From an uncultured Kiritimatiellota bacterium (GTDB taxonomy: Bacteria > Verrucomicrobiota > Kiritimatiellia > RFP12 > DVOR01): a stretch of DNA of 64,000 nt. The position numbers and the translations under genes were made by a program. The notes under the pieces were generated by a model. It saw nothing but the letters and a program-made list of their open reading frames with translations, made no database searches and had not been told where the DNA came from. Positions 1-10,021 of this stretch are shown piece by piece. The stretch spans positions 92,922-156,921 of the forward strand of contig CALXSF010000005.1 in assembly GCA_944391055.1 (NCBI GenBank), given 5' to 3'. Positions within the stretch are counted from its first letter, which is position 1. Each line of letters opens with the position of its first letter.

Positions 1-3000
1 GGGGAATCCCTCACGGAGGCCAACGCCTACGGCATCGCCGCGGGCGTGCAGATCGACAACCCCTCGCGCAACTGCGCGGCCTCCGGCTATTCGGTCTCCT
101 ATTATCTCTACAACATGTCGGCGAATCGGTACTACGAGCTGCGCGTGACGCAGTTGGTGGATTTCCGTTCCGGCGCCGGCGGCTCCACCGACGAGGATGA
201 GCCTCAGGACAGCGTGGTGGCCGAGCTCTATCAGTGGAACGGCACGGAATCCACGCGCATCCCCATCTCCACCACGCTCGGCGGCGCCGTCTCCTCCACC
301 GACTATTACGCCATCAGCGGCAGCCTCGGCGGCAAGACCTACGGCCTTTGGGTCACGGCGGATGGCTATCTCGCCGTCGGCACCGGCAACACCAACACCT
401 CCACCACGCTCACGGCGCAGTTCTATTCCTCCACGCCCCTGCTCGCGGGGACGTCCAAGCTGATGGTGGGCGTGGGCTCGGCGGAGTGCCGCCCGACCTT
501 CCGCTACGTCACGACCGCGCAGACCTTGGCCAACGCCTACGGCGGCAGCACGCTCTCGCCCTCGTCCGTCCAGGTGTTCCAGGCCTCCGCGCCCTCGTGG
601 GCCAACGGGAGCTCGTGGACGCTCGCCACCGACACGCAGAACACCGCCTATCTCCGCATCGTCCGCAAGACGCCCAGCGCGGACGCCGCCGGGCAGATCC
701 GGGTTTGGGCCGAGAGCACGGACGGTTCCGGGGATGCGTTCTCCCGCCTCTTCTCCGCCGCCGAGACCGACGTCCCCATCTCCGTGACCGTCGGCGCCGC
801 CAACGCCGTGCTCCACATCGCGCCCGCCTCCTCGGAGAGCAACGTCTTCATCGACAACCTCGCCGTCTCCTCGTGGTGCGGCAACGACGCGAACCGGAAC
901 GGCGAGTCGCGCGTGCCCGCCTTCACCGACGTGGGCTTCATCGCCGCGAACGGCTTCGCGGGCGTCGGCATCTGGATCCGCCCGACGGACGACAGCCAGT
1001 TGGACGTCTCCGCCGCCAACTACAACGGCGAGCAGTGCGTCCTCCTCCAGCGTTCCCGCCAGAACACCTCCGAAGGGCTCTCCGGCGAGACGCAGGGCTC
1101 CAGCGGCGCCGTCACCACCGGCAGTTCCCTGGCGCTCTACGGCCCCTACAGCGAGGACGGCTTCGGCGCCGTCTCCTTCCGCTACCGCATCCCGTCGCAG
1201 GACGAGTATGGCAACCAGGGGACGTTGCCCTCCGTTTACGTCATGCTGCAGTATCTTGACCAGAACCGCTACACCAACGACTACCTCAACGACCCGCCCT
1301 CCGGCTGGCAGGACGTCTCCGACCCCGTCGAGCTCCACAACACCGCCGGCGAATGGAGCACCGCCAGCATCACGCCGCGCCTGTCCAACGGCGAGGAGCT
1401 TGTGGGCGAAAGCGGCGTCCTGCGCCTGGTCATGGTCATCCCCGATGGCTCCGGCGACGATTACGACCCCTATGTCTACATCGATGACTTCACGGTGACC
1501 GACAACCAGACCGGCACGCTGGCCTCCTGGACCGCGCTGAACGTCCTGCTCACCGACTCCCCCATCAGCTACCTTTATTGGAAGGACCGCGCGGCCACCC
1601 CCGCCGCCGAGCCGCCCGAGGAGACCTTCGCCGAGAAGAGCTCGCTCACCCGCGCCTTCCAGTTCAACGACGTCACCTCCGGCGACGACACCGAGGCCAA
1701 TCAGAGCACCTCCCTGCTCAACTCCCCGACGCTCGAGAACGGCGTCGGCCGCGTGACCTTCGCCGCCCGTCTCGCCGAGCCCAACGCCAGCCCCGTCCGC
1801 CTCTATCTCTTCGCCACCGAGAGCGACGAGAGCGACGCCACGGACTTCCGCGCCCTCACGTACGTCGAGGTCACCAACACGGTCTACAACGTCTACGACA
1901 TCGACCTTTCCAAGTACACCCGCTACACGCAAAGCCCGAACGCCGACCTGACGCCGAATCTCGGGACCGGCACCGACGAGTTCCGCGCCGCGGACGTGCG
2001 CCGCATCCGCTTCCAGGTCTATCTGGAGGGCGACGGCAACAACACCGACGCCTTCGGCGGGACCGTCAACCATGGGCGCATCGTGGTGGACCGCCTCTCC
2101 GTGGGCGACCCCGTCCAGCCCTCCATCCGCGTCGAGTCTGTCGCCTTCTCCAACGTCGCCGGCGAAAACAGCGCCTCGCTCTTCGACGCCTCGTCCCCGC
2201 TCTCCCAGCCTGTCGCCGACGCGCCCGTGCTGCGCACGATGGTCACGCTGGGCCGCCAGCAGCTGCTCCGCCCCGAGAGCATCCGCGTCTTCCTGACCTA
2301 TGACCCGCAGGCCGTCGGCGGCGGCAACGTGGTCCGCTACTCGGGCAGCTATAGCTATCAGGACGTCTTCGGCAACACTATCACCGCCTCGACCAGCCAG
2401 CCCGTCTTTGCCTGGGACACGGCCAACCTCGACGCCTGGCCGCTCTCCGCGTGGTTTGACCTCGACGTCAACTTTGAGCGGCTCGCCCCCGATGAGGGCA
2501 CCGGCCCCCTCTCGCCCGAAGAGCTCGCCGCCATCGGGATCTCCAACACCATCGAGCTCACGCGCGGCGCGGAGGGGGATGACCTCCACTTCTTCGGCGA
2601 CCTCTCCGATACCGGCCTCACCTCCCTCGCCGCCAACTCCCTCGTCCGCTACACCGCGTGGGCCGTCTACCAGAGCGCCGAGAGTGAGCAATGGTTCTGC
2701 ACCCAGATCTCCCCCTCGTCCTACACCGAATATCCTTGGTATTTCCCGCGCAACCTCAACACCGAGATCCGCGCCCACAAGAACGCCGCGCTCGCCGACG
2801 GCGAGGAGGAGGTCGGCGCCTCGTTCTTCTCCCCGTACTATTGGGTTTACACCTGCATTCCCGGCGAGGTCTTCATCAACGAGTTCAACCTGGCCGACCC
2901 CGGCTCCGCCAATCCCTCCCTGCGCAACTTCGTCGAGCTTTGCGCGCCCGCCTCCCTTGACCTCGCGGGCTGGCACGTCGCGGTCACCGGCCGCGACACC

Positions 3001-6000
3001 ACTGAGCCCAACACGGTCTTCCAGATCCCGCAGACCGCCGACGGCTCGGCCATCGCCGACGGCGTGGCGCTCGAGGTGCCCGATGTCGGCGCCGTCCCCT
3101 CCCGCCGCGGCGCCGGCACCTCCTCCAACCGCTCTTTCTACACCGCCTACGACAGCGCCTGCGCCCTCTACTACCGCGAGAACGGCGCGCGTCAGACCGA
3201 CCGCAAGCCCTACAAGAACGCCGGCCTCGCCGGGGATTACGAGAACTACTCCTTCGGGTCGGGCGGCGCCTCCAGCCTTCTGCTGTATCGCCCGACCGGC
3301 GGCGCCGAGCACATCGTCGTCTTCTGCGCCGGCACCTCCGGGACTGCCGCCTCCTACCAGGATGAGTTGGAGGATCTCCACGCCCTCTACCAAGGCGCCT
3401 ATGTCACCGGCGGGTTCGGCTCCGAATGGTATCAGGCCTTCCTTGAGACGACGTGGGAGCAGGAAGCCGCCACCTATGACGACGCCAACATCTCCATCAA
3501 CGAGCACGCCCGCCGCCTCGCCGTCGCCGACACCTATGTGGCGGACGCCAACGGCCGCTACACCCGATCCTCCGGCTCGGACGCCTACGTCCAGGACAAC
3601 GACCAGAGCAGCGGCTCCTATCCCAACTCCATCGCCACCGTCGACATGGGCGGCAAGTGGGTCACGCGCCGCAACGCCATCGAGGGCGAGGTCGACAATG
3701 GCCCCAACGACCTCACCCATATCCTCACGGGCGATTGGGACCCCGCGAACAACCCCACCGTCGACACCCGCTTCCCTGAGCCCGACGGCGCCGACGGCGC
3801 GCTGCGCCCCGTCGTCCAGGTGACCCCGCGCCAGATCAACCCCGACCAATACCTCATCCCTTACAGCGGGCTCTCCCAGTGCTCCCTCACCTCCACCATC
3901 CTTGAGGGCCTTGGCCAGCACACCTTGGAGGTCTTGGAGGATGGCGACGTCGTCGCCACCCGTCGCGCCGGCCGTACCTCCCCCACCACCTGGTCGGTCG
4001 ATAGCAGCGGCGAGCCGCACGTCCGCCTCACCTACGCCGCGCTCCCCTTCAATGCCATCGCGTCGGTCTCCGTCCGCATGCGCAACCCCGAGGATGACGG
4101 CTCCTACTTCACCGACCCCGACGTCTTGGCGGCGCAGTTCCCCGGCCTGACCCTCGGCGCCCCCGATTCGGAAGGCTGGTGCGCCGTCACCGTCCCCGCC
4201 GACGCCGCCACCTTCTCTCTCGAGGCCATCCTGTATCCCGCGGGTTCCCCCTCCTCCGACGTCCGGTACAGCGCGGAGGCCCGCGTTTCCTTCGTCCTTC
4301 GCGCCGAGGAGGCCCGCTCCGTCATCACCAACGTCGCCCCCTTCTGCGGTGACACCCTCACCGGCTCCTCCAAGAGCCAGCCGTGGTGGGGCAGCGGCTT
4401 CGGCTTCGCCGTGACCTATGACACCGCGGCCCTCGCCGACGTCGGCGCCACCCTCTCCTCCGTCCTCGTCCTCTATCCCACCGCCGCCACCGCCGCCGAC
4501 GCCGCCGCGATGAGCGGCCTCGGGGCCGGCTGGGTCGGCAACAACTTCACCTACACCCCCGAGGGCGACGGCGCCACGCCCGTCACCGTCTCCCTCGAGG
4601 GCATGGAATACGCCGCCGCCACCAACACCCTCGCCACCGTCCTTGCCCCTTACGCCGGCACCCGGCACGTCGAGCTCCGCTCCGGCTCCGACGGCCGCTT
4701 CGCCGACTCCTCGCTCGTCGGCATCCTGTCCGACGCTTACGCTCGGGCCGCCGGTTACGACGGCACCATCGCCACCGCCGCTCAGAAGGAGCGGCCCATC
4801 CCCTATGTCGCCTGGGGCGTCTATTCCGTCACCGTCCCCTCCGACCGCGGCAACGAGACCGTCTCCTTCCTCCTCCGCCAGGCGCTCCCCGGCGAACTGC
4901 CCGGCGTCTTCGAGTTCCCCACGTGGTACGCGCCCTTGGCCGACCTCAACGCCGGCAAGCCCGCCGAGGAGACCATCCCCTACTTCTATCTCTACAGCAC
5001 CCCGCCCCAAGCCGCCTGGCTCAGCGAGGTCAACCTCGCCCAAGCCGCCGGCACCGCGCCTTACGCCGAGGCCACCCTGCCCAATCTCCGCCAAGGCATC
5101 CTTGACGCCGGCGTGCCGGCCGTCGACGGCATCGGCTGGGAGATTCGCCGTTATGGCACGACGGGCGCCCAGGTCGGCCAAATCCCCCTCCCTGACACCC
5201 GAACCGCGGAATCCGGCTCCACCGCCTATTATTACTACTCCGCGGACATCCCCGCCGTGGCCGCCGCCGACGGCGCCCAGGCGTATGTCCTGCATCGCCC
5301 CTGCGGCGCCGGCGAGGGCGGCGTCTGGACTGGCGTCGACGCCGATGGCGGCACCGCCGTCCCCGCGCCCGCCGTCTCCGACAACACGTGGCTCACGCTC
5401 GCCACCTCCTACGTCGTCCCCGGCGTCACCGACTCCGAGACGGCGGCGGGCTCCGTCCAGCTCGTCGGCCGCCTGATCTACGAGGACGGCTCCGGCGTCG
5501 GCCGCATCTCCTCCGACATCGCCATGCGCACGGAATGGGCCTTCACCGCCGAGAGCCGCGACGAGGACAACGACGACATCCGCCCCGACACCAACCCCGA
5601 TTGGAACCAGGTCACCGTCACCTCCTCGCTCCAGAACGCCGCCTTCGGCTCCGGCCTCTGCGGCTATCAGATGGTCCCCGGCTTCTTCGACTCCTCCGCC
5701 GTCACCGGCATCACCACCAACGCCACCCTCTCCCTCTCCGGCGGCGAGTGGGTCTATGCCGCCGACCGCACCGTCGTCCTCTCCTACCGCCCGCGCACCG
5801 GTTATTGCTTCGAGTCCATCACCCTCCCGCCCGACCTCGTCGGCCACGTGATGCTCGTCGGCGGCTCCAACAACGCCCTCACCCAGGCCACCGTCACCTC
5901 CGAATGGGAGCGCCTCACCCAGCTTGAGCAGCAGGCCGGCACCGAGGCCGAGCGGCAGGCCATCCGCCTCAACGACTGGATCAACCTGGGCGGCCGCGCC

Positions 6001-8934
6001 ACCGCGGAGACCCGCCGCGTCACCGACGCCGACGGCACCATCACCACCGAGCCCACCGGCGTCATCCGCTTCAACCTCGATTTCTCCGAGGGGGACGGCA
6101 CCTTCGCCGACCGGGACGACTTCGTGATCACCCTTCTCTTCGTCGACGAGCCCGTCTCCGCGCAGAACGCCATCACCGTCTCCTTCACCCAAGGCACCAT
6201 CGGCGCCGGCGCCTGGCTCGCCACTCAGACCCTCTTCGCCTACGGCGAGGATGGCGCCCCCGACCCCGAGCGGGGCGGCGGGGCCGTCAGCCTCCCCATC
6301 TGGTCCGATGAGGGCGGCGACGCCAACGGCGAGAACGCCAACGTCCACGGCTGGCTCTACCAGCCCACCGTCGGCGACACCCTCGGCATGACCGCCGTCA
6401 TCGACCCCGAGCTCGGCCTCGTCGGCGGCACGCACATCGGCTCCACCCTCGAGGACGTCTACGGCTCCCTCGCCGCGCCCAACGCGACCCTCCGGCCCTT
6501 CCTCGTCTGGACGCTCATCCCCCGCAGCAAGGTGCCCACCAACCTCTTCGACTCCACCCTCACCAACACCGCCGCCTTCACCCGCTCCAACTTCCTCAAC
6601 GCCTGGCAGCTCTCCCAGTGGCTCGGCCTCGCCGGCTCCGCCTCCGTCGCCGAGAACACCACCGCCAGCCTCTCCGCCCTCCGCACCGACCTCAAGCGCC
6701 TTGTCGGCACCGCCCAGGGCAGCAGCGGCTCCAACGTCCTCTTCAACGCCGCCGGCATCATTCCCATGACCCTCCAGGGCTACTGCGGCTCGGATCAGGC
6801 CCTCACCGACGCCCCCGCCAGCCTCCCCTCCGACTACGGCGAGAGCCTCCGCCTCTCCTTCCGCACCATGACCCAGGCCGAGCTCGACGACGCGCTCGCC
6901 TCCGGCGCGCCCGGCCTCGACAACAGCGACGCCGACCTCCTCCCCTACACCGCCTCCATCCCCATGACCGACCGCACCCTTTGGCAGGACGGCGCCATCC
7001 TCCGCTTCGCCATCATCCTCGCCGACCCCTCGCAGAACTACGTCTACGACTGCCAGGGCATCTCCAACTTCACCTCCTCCGCCCTCCCCGCCTACTGCCC
7101 CTGGTACGTCCCCGACGCCGACTCCAACGTCAACGCCGTCTCCGCCGCCGAGAGCGCCGGCGTCTCCCCCTATGCCTGGGTCTATGCCCTTGGCCAGAAC
7201 GGCGTCTGGATCAACGAGCTCCGCCCCTTCCGTCGCGCCGACGCGGACGGCAACGCCATCCCCTCCGCCGCCGAGCTCGCCATGACGGCCTCCTATCTCG
7301 ACGACGGCTCCGGCGATTACGTCCACCCCGCCGCGCTCACCCGCACCGACAACCGCTTCCTCCCCCGCGAGACGCTCGACGGCTGGCGCATCGTCACCAA
7401 GTACGCCCCGCTCCCCCTCGCCTCCGCCGACCCCTCCGCCCCGCTCCAGTGGACTGAGCACCGCTCCTTCCCCCTCTCCGGCTGGGTCCCTTACCGCCGC
7501 ATCCGCCCCTCCTACGACACCACCGCCGAGGGCGCCAACACGGCCTTCTACGACCTTGACTACTACGTCGTCACCACCTCCGTCGACCACGGCTTCGGTT
7601 ACGACCAGACCGGCAACTTCCACCGCTATCCCTACGACGGCACCGCCGAATCCCTCAACACCTTCACGTGGCTGCGCGCCTCCGAGGAACTCTTCGACCC
7701 CGACCTCCCCAACACCCTCGCCGCGGATCCCGCCTACGTCGGCGCCGTCTACGCCGTCGCCCTCGTCCGCAACAACGGCGTCGTCACCGACGAGGTGCTC
7801 TTCTACCAGCCCGCCACCTCCGGCACCTCGTTCGACACGCGCGACCTCTATGAGCGCCTCCAGCTCGCCGTCGACTCCGAGAACAACAACCAGGCCGCCG
7901 CCAACACCGTCCGCGCCCTCATGGACGTCCCCGCCACCGCCGGCGTCTCCATCACCTCCATGCAGTTCGTCGAATGGCACCGCTCCGTCGGCGACCCGCC
8001 CACCGAGGTCTCCTCGCTCACGTGGTACATCGACACCCCCGGCACCTCCGCCGCCAACACCTTCCCAGGCGCCAATGCGTGGCTCTCCTCCGGCTCCTAC
8101 TACTTCACCCAGCCCTACGTCGACTACGTCCTCCCCTCCGCCACCGCCTTCTCCGTGACCGCGCAGATCCTCGGCGGCAACGGCGCCCTCGCCCTCAACG
8201 TCGGCGCCACGGGCGCCACGGGCCGCGCCGTCGCCGCCACGGGCCGCGCCGGCGACGCCCTCACCCTCACCGTCTCCGAGCCGTGGGACGAACGCTGGTT
8301 CGCCCTCCAGGGCGCCACCAAGAACGGCCAGCCCTTCACCCCGCAGGTCGCCCGCGCCACCCGCTACGCCGTCACGGGCGACGCCCTCACCGCCACCGCC
8401 CAGACCACCATCGACGCCACCACCCTCCAGGGCGACACCGATTACGTCCTCACCCTCGTCTACACCCCCGACGCCGAACGCCTCCTCCAGGCCGGCGACC
8501 TCGAGGCCCAGGACGAAGGCTTCCTCGACTGGCTCCTCGAGAGCGACCCCTCCGCCATCCTCGGCCAGACCAAGGAAGACGGCGTCACCGCCTCCGAGAA
8601 ATACTGGCTCGGCTTCGACTCCGCCGAGTACGACGCCACCGACCTCTCCCTCCGCTTCACCCTCATCGGCTCCCACCAGGAGAGCGACGGCACCACCCTC
8701 CCCGCGGTCAGCGTCGCCCTCACCGACAACCAGACCCCCATCCGCGAGATCCGCGGCGACGGCGTCCTCGTCCTCCTCGGCAAGACCTCCCTCGACGAGC
8801 CCGAGTGGCGCTTCGTCCAGCGCCTCCACCCCGAGGACATCAACGGCGACCGCCTCCTCATCCTCCACACCGACTGCGCCTTCTTCCGCGCCGTCCTCAT
8901 CTCCCAGAAGCGCGAGGCCGAGCTCAAACGCTGA
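1..8934 (+). CDS. Giant secreted/surface repeat protein (5' partial)
   Basis: The reading frame is open from base 1, so the gene begins upstream of the window; at least 2,970 residues are visible. No catalytic motif is recognised. Three diverged blocks can be aligned by eye, each with a PWY-like motif, an aromatic WVY/YLY step and then a lamin-tail-like element (VFINEFN, AAWLSEVN, VWINELR) near visible residues 940, 1655 and 2385 (counted from base 46), a period of about 720-730 residues. The first element continues into NFVELCAP and LAGWHVAV, as in lamin tail domains (LTD), which occur in many bacterial extracellular proteins. The composition is rich in Asp, Thr, Ser, Ala and Tyr, typical of exported beta-rich proteins. 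No C-terminal PEP-CTERM, LPXTG or autotransporter signature is seen; the protein ends in KREAELKR. Codons are almost all C-ending towards the 3' end. A strong terminator follows. Function unknown; adhesin or structural surface layer are guesses. Confidence 0.85.
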   Translation, partial: GESLTEANAYGIAAGVQIDNPSRNCAASGYSVSYYLYNMSANRYYELRVTQLVDFRSGAGGSTDEDEPQDSVVAELYQWNGTESTRIPISTTLGGAVSSTDYYAISGSLGGKTYGLWVTADGYLAVGTGNTNTSTTLTAQFYSSTPLLAGTSKLMVGVGSAECRPTFRYVTTAQTLANAYGGSTLSPSSVQVFQASAPSWANGSSWTLATDTQNTAYLRIVRKTPSADAAGQIRVWAESTDGSGDAFSRLFSAAETDVPISVTVGAANAVLHIAPASSESNVFIDNLAVSSWCGNDANRNGESRVPAFTDVGFIAANGFAGVGIWIRPTDDSQLDVSAANYNGEQCVLLQRSRQNTSEGLSGETQGSSGAVTTGSSLALYGPYSEDGFGAVSFRYRIPSQDEYGNQGTLPSVYVMLQYLDQNRYTNDYLNDPPSGWQDVSDPVELHNTAGEWSTASITPRLSNGEELVGESGVLRLVMVIPDGSGDDYDPYVYIDDFTVTDNQTGTLASWTALNVLLTDSPISYLYWKDRAATPAAEPPEETFAEKSSLTRAFQFNDVTSGDDTEANQSTSLLNSPTLENGVGRVTFAARLAEPNASPVRLYLFATESDESDATDFRALTYVEVTNTVYNVYDIDLSKYTRYTQSPNADLTPNLGTGTDEFRAADVRRIRFQVYLEGDGNNTDAFGGTVNHGRIVVDRLSVGDPVQPSIRVESVAFSNVAGENSASLFDASSPLSQPVADAPVLRTMVTLGRQQLLRPESIRVFLTYDPQAVGGGNVVRYSGSYSYQDVFGNTITASTSQPVFAWDTANLDAWPLSAWFDLDVNFERLAPDEGTGPLSPEELAAIGISNTIELTRGAEGDDLHFFGDLSDTGLTSLAANSLVRYTAWAVYQSAESEQWFCTQISPSSYTEYPWYFPRNLNTEIRAHKNAALADGEEEVGASFFSPYYWVYTCIPGEVFINEFNLADPGSANPSLRNFVELCAPASLDLAGWHVAVTGRDTTEPNTVFQIPQTADGSAIADGVALEVPDVGAVPSRRGAGTSSNRSFYTAYDSACALYYRENGARQTDRKPYKNAGLAGDYENYSFGSGGASSLLLYRPTGGAEHIVVFCAGTSGTAASYQDELEDLHALYQGAYVTGGFGSEWYQAFLETTWEQEAATYDDANISINEHARRLAVADTYVADANGRYTRSSGSDAYVQDNDQSSGSYPNSIATVDMGGKWVTRRNAIEGEVDNGPNDLTHILTGDWDPANNPTVDTRFPEPDGADGALRPVVQVTPRQINPDQYLIPYSGLSQCSLTSTILEGLGQHTLEVLEDGDVVATRRAGRTSPTTWSVDSSGEPHVRLTYAALPFNAIASVSVRMRNPEDDGSYFTDPDVLAAQFPGLTLGAPDSEGWCAVTVPADAATFSLEAILYPAGSPSSDVRYSAEARVSFVLRAEEARSVITNVAPFCGDTLTGSSKSQPWWGSGFGFAVTYDTAALADVGATLSSVLVLYPTAATAADAAAMSGLGAGWVGNNFTYTPEGDGATPVTVSLEGMEYAAATNTLATVLAPYAGTRHVELRSGSDGRFADSSLVGILSDAYARAAGYDGTIATAAQKERPIPYVAWGVYSVTVPSDRGNETVSFLLRQALPGELPGVFEFPTWYAPLADLNAGKPAEETIPYFYLYSTPPQAAWLSEVNLAQAAGTAPYAEATLPNLRQGILDAGVPAVDGIGWEIRRYGTTGAQVGQIPLPDTRTAESGSTAYYYYSADIPAVAAADGAQAYVLHRPCGAGEGGVWTGVDADGGTAVPAPAVSDNTWLTLATSYVVPGVTDSETAAGSVQLVGRLIYEDGSGVGRISSDIAMRTEWAFTAESRDEDNDDIRPDTNPDWNQVTVTSSLQNAAFGSGLCGYQMVPGFFDSSAVTGITTNATLSLSGGEWVYAADRTVVLSYRPRTGYCFESITLPPDLVGHVMLVGGSNNALTQATVTSEWERLTQLEQQAGTEAERQAIRLNDWINLGGRATAETRRVTDADGTITTEPTGVIRFNLDFSEGDGTFADRDDFVITLLFVDEPVSAQNAITVSFTQGTIGAGAWLATQTLFAYGEDGAPDPERGGGAVSLPIWSDEGGDANGENANVHGWLYQPTVGDTLGMTAVIDPELGLVGGTHIGSTLEDVYGSLAAPNATLRPFLVWTLIPRSKVPTNLFDSTLTNTAAFTRSNFLNAWQLSQWLGLAGSASVAENTTASLSALRTDLKRLVGTAQGSSGSNVLFNAAGIIPMTLQGYCGSDQALTDAPASLPSDYGESLRLSFRTMTQAELDDALASGAPGLDNSDADLLPYTASIPMTDRTLWQDGAILRFAIILADPSQNYVYDCQGISNFTSSALPAYCPWYVPDADSNVNAVSAAESAGVSPYAWVYALGQNGVWINELRPFRRADADGNAIPSAAELAMTASYLDDGSGDYVHPAALTRTDNRFLPRETLDGWRIVTKYAPLPLASADPSAPLQWTEHRSFPLSGWVPYRRIRPSYDTTAEGANTAFYDLDYYVVTTSVDHGFGYDQTGNFHRYPYDGTAESLNTFTWLRASEELFDPDLPNTLAADPAYVGAVYAVALVRNNGVVTDEVLFYQPATSGTSFDTRDLYERLQLAVDSENNNQAAANTVRALMDVPATAGVSITSMQFVEWHRSVGDPPTEVSSLTWYIDTPGTSAANTFPGANAWLSSGSYYFTQPYVDYVLPSATAFSVTAQILGGNGALALNVGATGATGRAVAATGRAGDALTLTVSEPWDERWFALQGATKNGQPFTPQVARATRYAVTGDALTATAQTTIDATTLQGDTDYVLTLVYTPDAERLLQAGDLEAQDEGFLDWLLESDPSAILGQTKEDGVTASEKYWLGFDSAEYDATDLSLRFTLIGSHQESDGTTLPAVSVALTDNQTPIREIRGDGVLVLLGKTSLDEPEWRFVQRLHPEDINGDRLLILHTDCAFFRAVLISQKREAELKR

Positions 8935-8964
8935 GCCCCGCCCGGCGCCCGCCGCGCCGCCTTC

Positions 8965-8990
8965 GGGCCCCCGCCGCCGGGGGCCCTTTG
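8965..8990 (+). terminator. Rho-independent terminator after the giant repeat protein gene
   Basis: An 8-bp perfect GGGCCCCC/GGGGGCCC stem with a 6-nt loop is followed by TTTGCTTTT. It lies about 30 bases after the stop codon. Confidence 0.8.
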
Positions 8991-9045
8991 CTTTTCCCGC
9001 CCCGCCCGCGTGCCGCCCCGCGTGGCCTTCGGCGCGGCGCTGTGC

Positions 9046-9051
9046 TATACT
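9046..9051 (+). promoter_or_regulatory. -10 box (TATACT) of a probable leaderless promoter
   Basis: TATACT sits in GC-rich surroundings and ends exactly 7 nt before the ATG at 9059. Transcription would therefore start at or next to the A of the ATG. No good -35 box or Shine-Dalgarno sequence is visible. Confidence 0.6.
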
Positions 9052-9058
9052 GCGGGCC

Positions 9059-10021
9059 ATGGCAAGGGTTCTGATTGTCGGCGGCGCGGGCTTCATCGGC
9101 GCCTCGCTCACGCGGCGCCTCCTCGGCGAGGGGCACGCCGTCACCGTCTTGGACGACTTCTCCACGGGAAGCCGCGCGAACGTCGAGGGGCTCGGCGCGG
9201 CGATCGTGGAGGGGGACGCGCGGGAGCCGCTGCCGGGGGCGTATGACTGGGTCTTCAACCTGGCGTGCCCCGCCTCGCCCCCGCACTACCGCCGCGACCC
9301 GCTCCGCACCCTCACCGCCTCGGTGGATGGCGTCCGCCAGGCGTTGGCGCTGGCGCGGCGCTGTGGGGCGCGCCTGATCCACGCCTCGACCAGCGAGGTC
9401 TATGGCGACCCGCTGGCGCACCCGCAGCGGGAGACCCATTGGGGGCACGTCAACCCGCTCGGCCCGCGCGCCTGTTACGACGAGGGCAAGCGCGTGGCGG
9501 AGACCTTCGCCTTGGAGCACCGCCGCGCCTACGGCACGGACGTCCGCCTCGTGCGCATCTTCAACACCTACGGCCCCTTCATGGCGCCCGACGACGGGCG
9601 GGTCGTCTCCACCCTCATCCTCCAGGCGCTCCGCGGCGAGCCGCTGACGCTCTTCGGCGATGGGTCGCAGACGCGCAGCTTCCAGTTCGTGGACGACCTG
9701 GTCGACGCGCTCGTGGCCTATGCGCGGGCCGACCGCGCGGCGATCGACGCCTTCTTCGCGGCGCGCGGGCTGGGCATCCCCCTCCTGAACCTGGGCAACC
9801 CCGAGGAGCGCACCGTGCGCGAGCTGGCCGAGACCATCCTGCGCCTGACGGGCTCCGCCTCGCCCCTCGCCTTCCGGCCGCTCCCCGGCGACGACCCCCG
9901 CCGCCGCCGCCCCGACATCGCCTGGGCGCGCGCCTGCCTCGGCTGGGCCCCCCGCGTCCCGCTCGCCGAGGGCCTCCGCCGCACCATCGCCTATTTCGCG
10001 GGGGTGGAGGGCCGGCCATGA
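9059..10021 (+). CDS. NAD-dependent epimerase, UDP-glucuronate decarboxylase-like
   Basis: This 320-residue short-chain dehydrogenase/reductase of the extended type probably converts UDP-glucuronate to UDP-xylose, a cytosolic step that supplies nucleotide sugars for surface polysaccharide. The N-terminus has the Rossmann motif GGAGFIG (residues 8-14) with the acidic DD pair after the second strand. Ser/Thr in STSEVYGDP and the YDEGK catalytic Tyr/Lys pair are present, and the WGHVNP and RIFNTYGP stretches are typical of the UXS subfamily. The length equals bacterial UXS. The stop overlaps the next ATG (ATGA), so it is translationally coupled to the helicase gene, an unusual partner. Other NDP-sugar decarboxylases or epimerases cannot be fully excluded. 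Confidence 0.88.
   Translation: MARVLIVGGAGFIGASLTRRLLGEGHAVTVLDDFSTGSRANVEGLGAAIVEGDAREPLPGAYDWVFNLACPASPPHYRRDPLRTLTASVDGVRQALALARRCGARLIHASTSEVYGDPLAHPQRETHWGHVNPLGPRACYDEGKRVAETFALEHRRAYGTDVRLVRIFNTYGPFMAPDDGRVVSTLILQALRGEPLTLFGDGSQTRSFQFVDDLVDALVAYARADRAAIDAFFAARGLGIPLLNLGNPEERTVRELAETILRLTGSASPLAFRPLPGDDPRRRRPDIAWARACLGWAPRVPLAEGLRRTIAYFAGVEGRP

Noticed and set aside
9265..10017. A 251-codon N-terminal extension of the helicase
   Set aside because: It is Arg/Pro-rich, overlaps the epimerase in another frame and lies before the Walker A start; the ATGA overlap gives a natural start at 10018.
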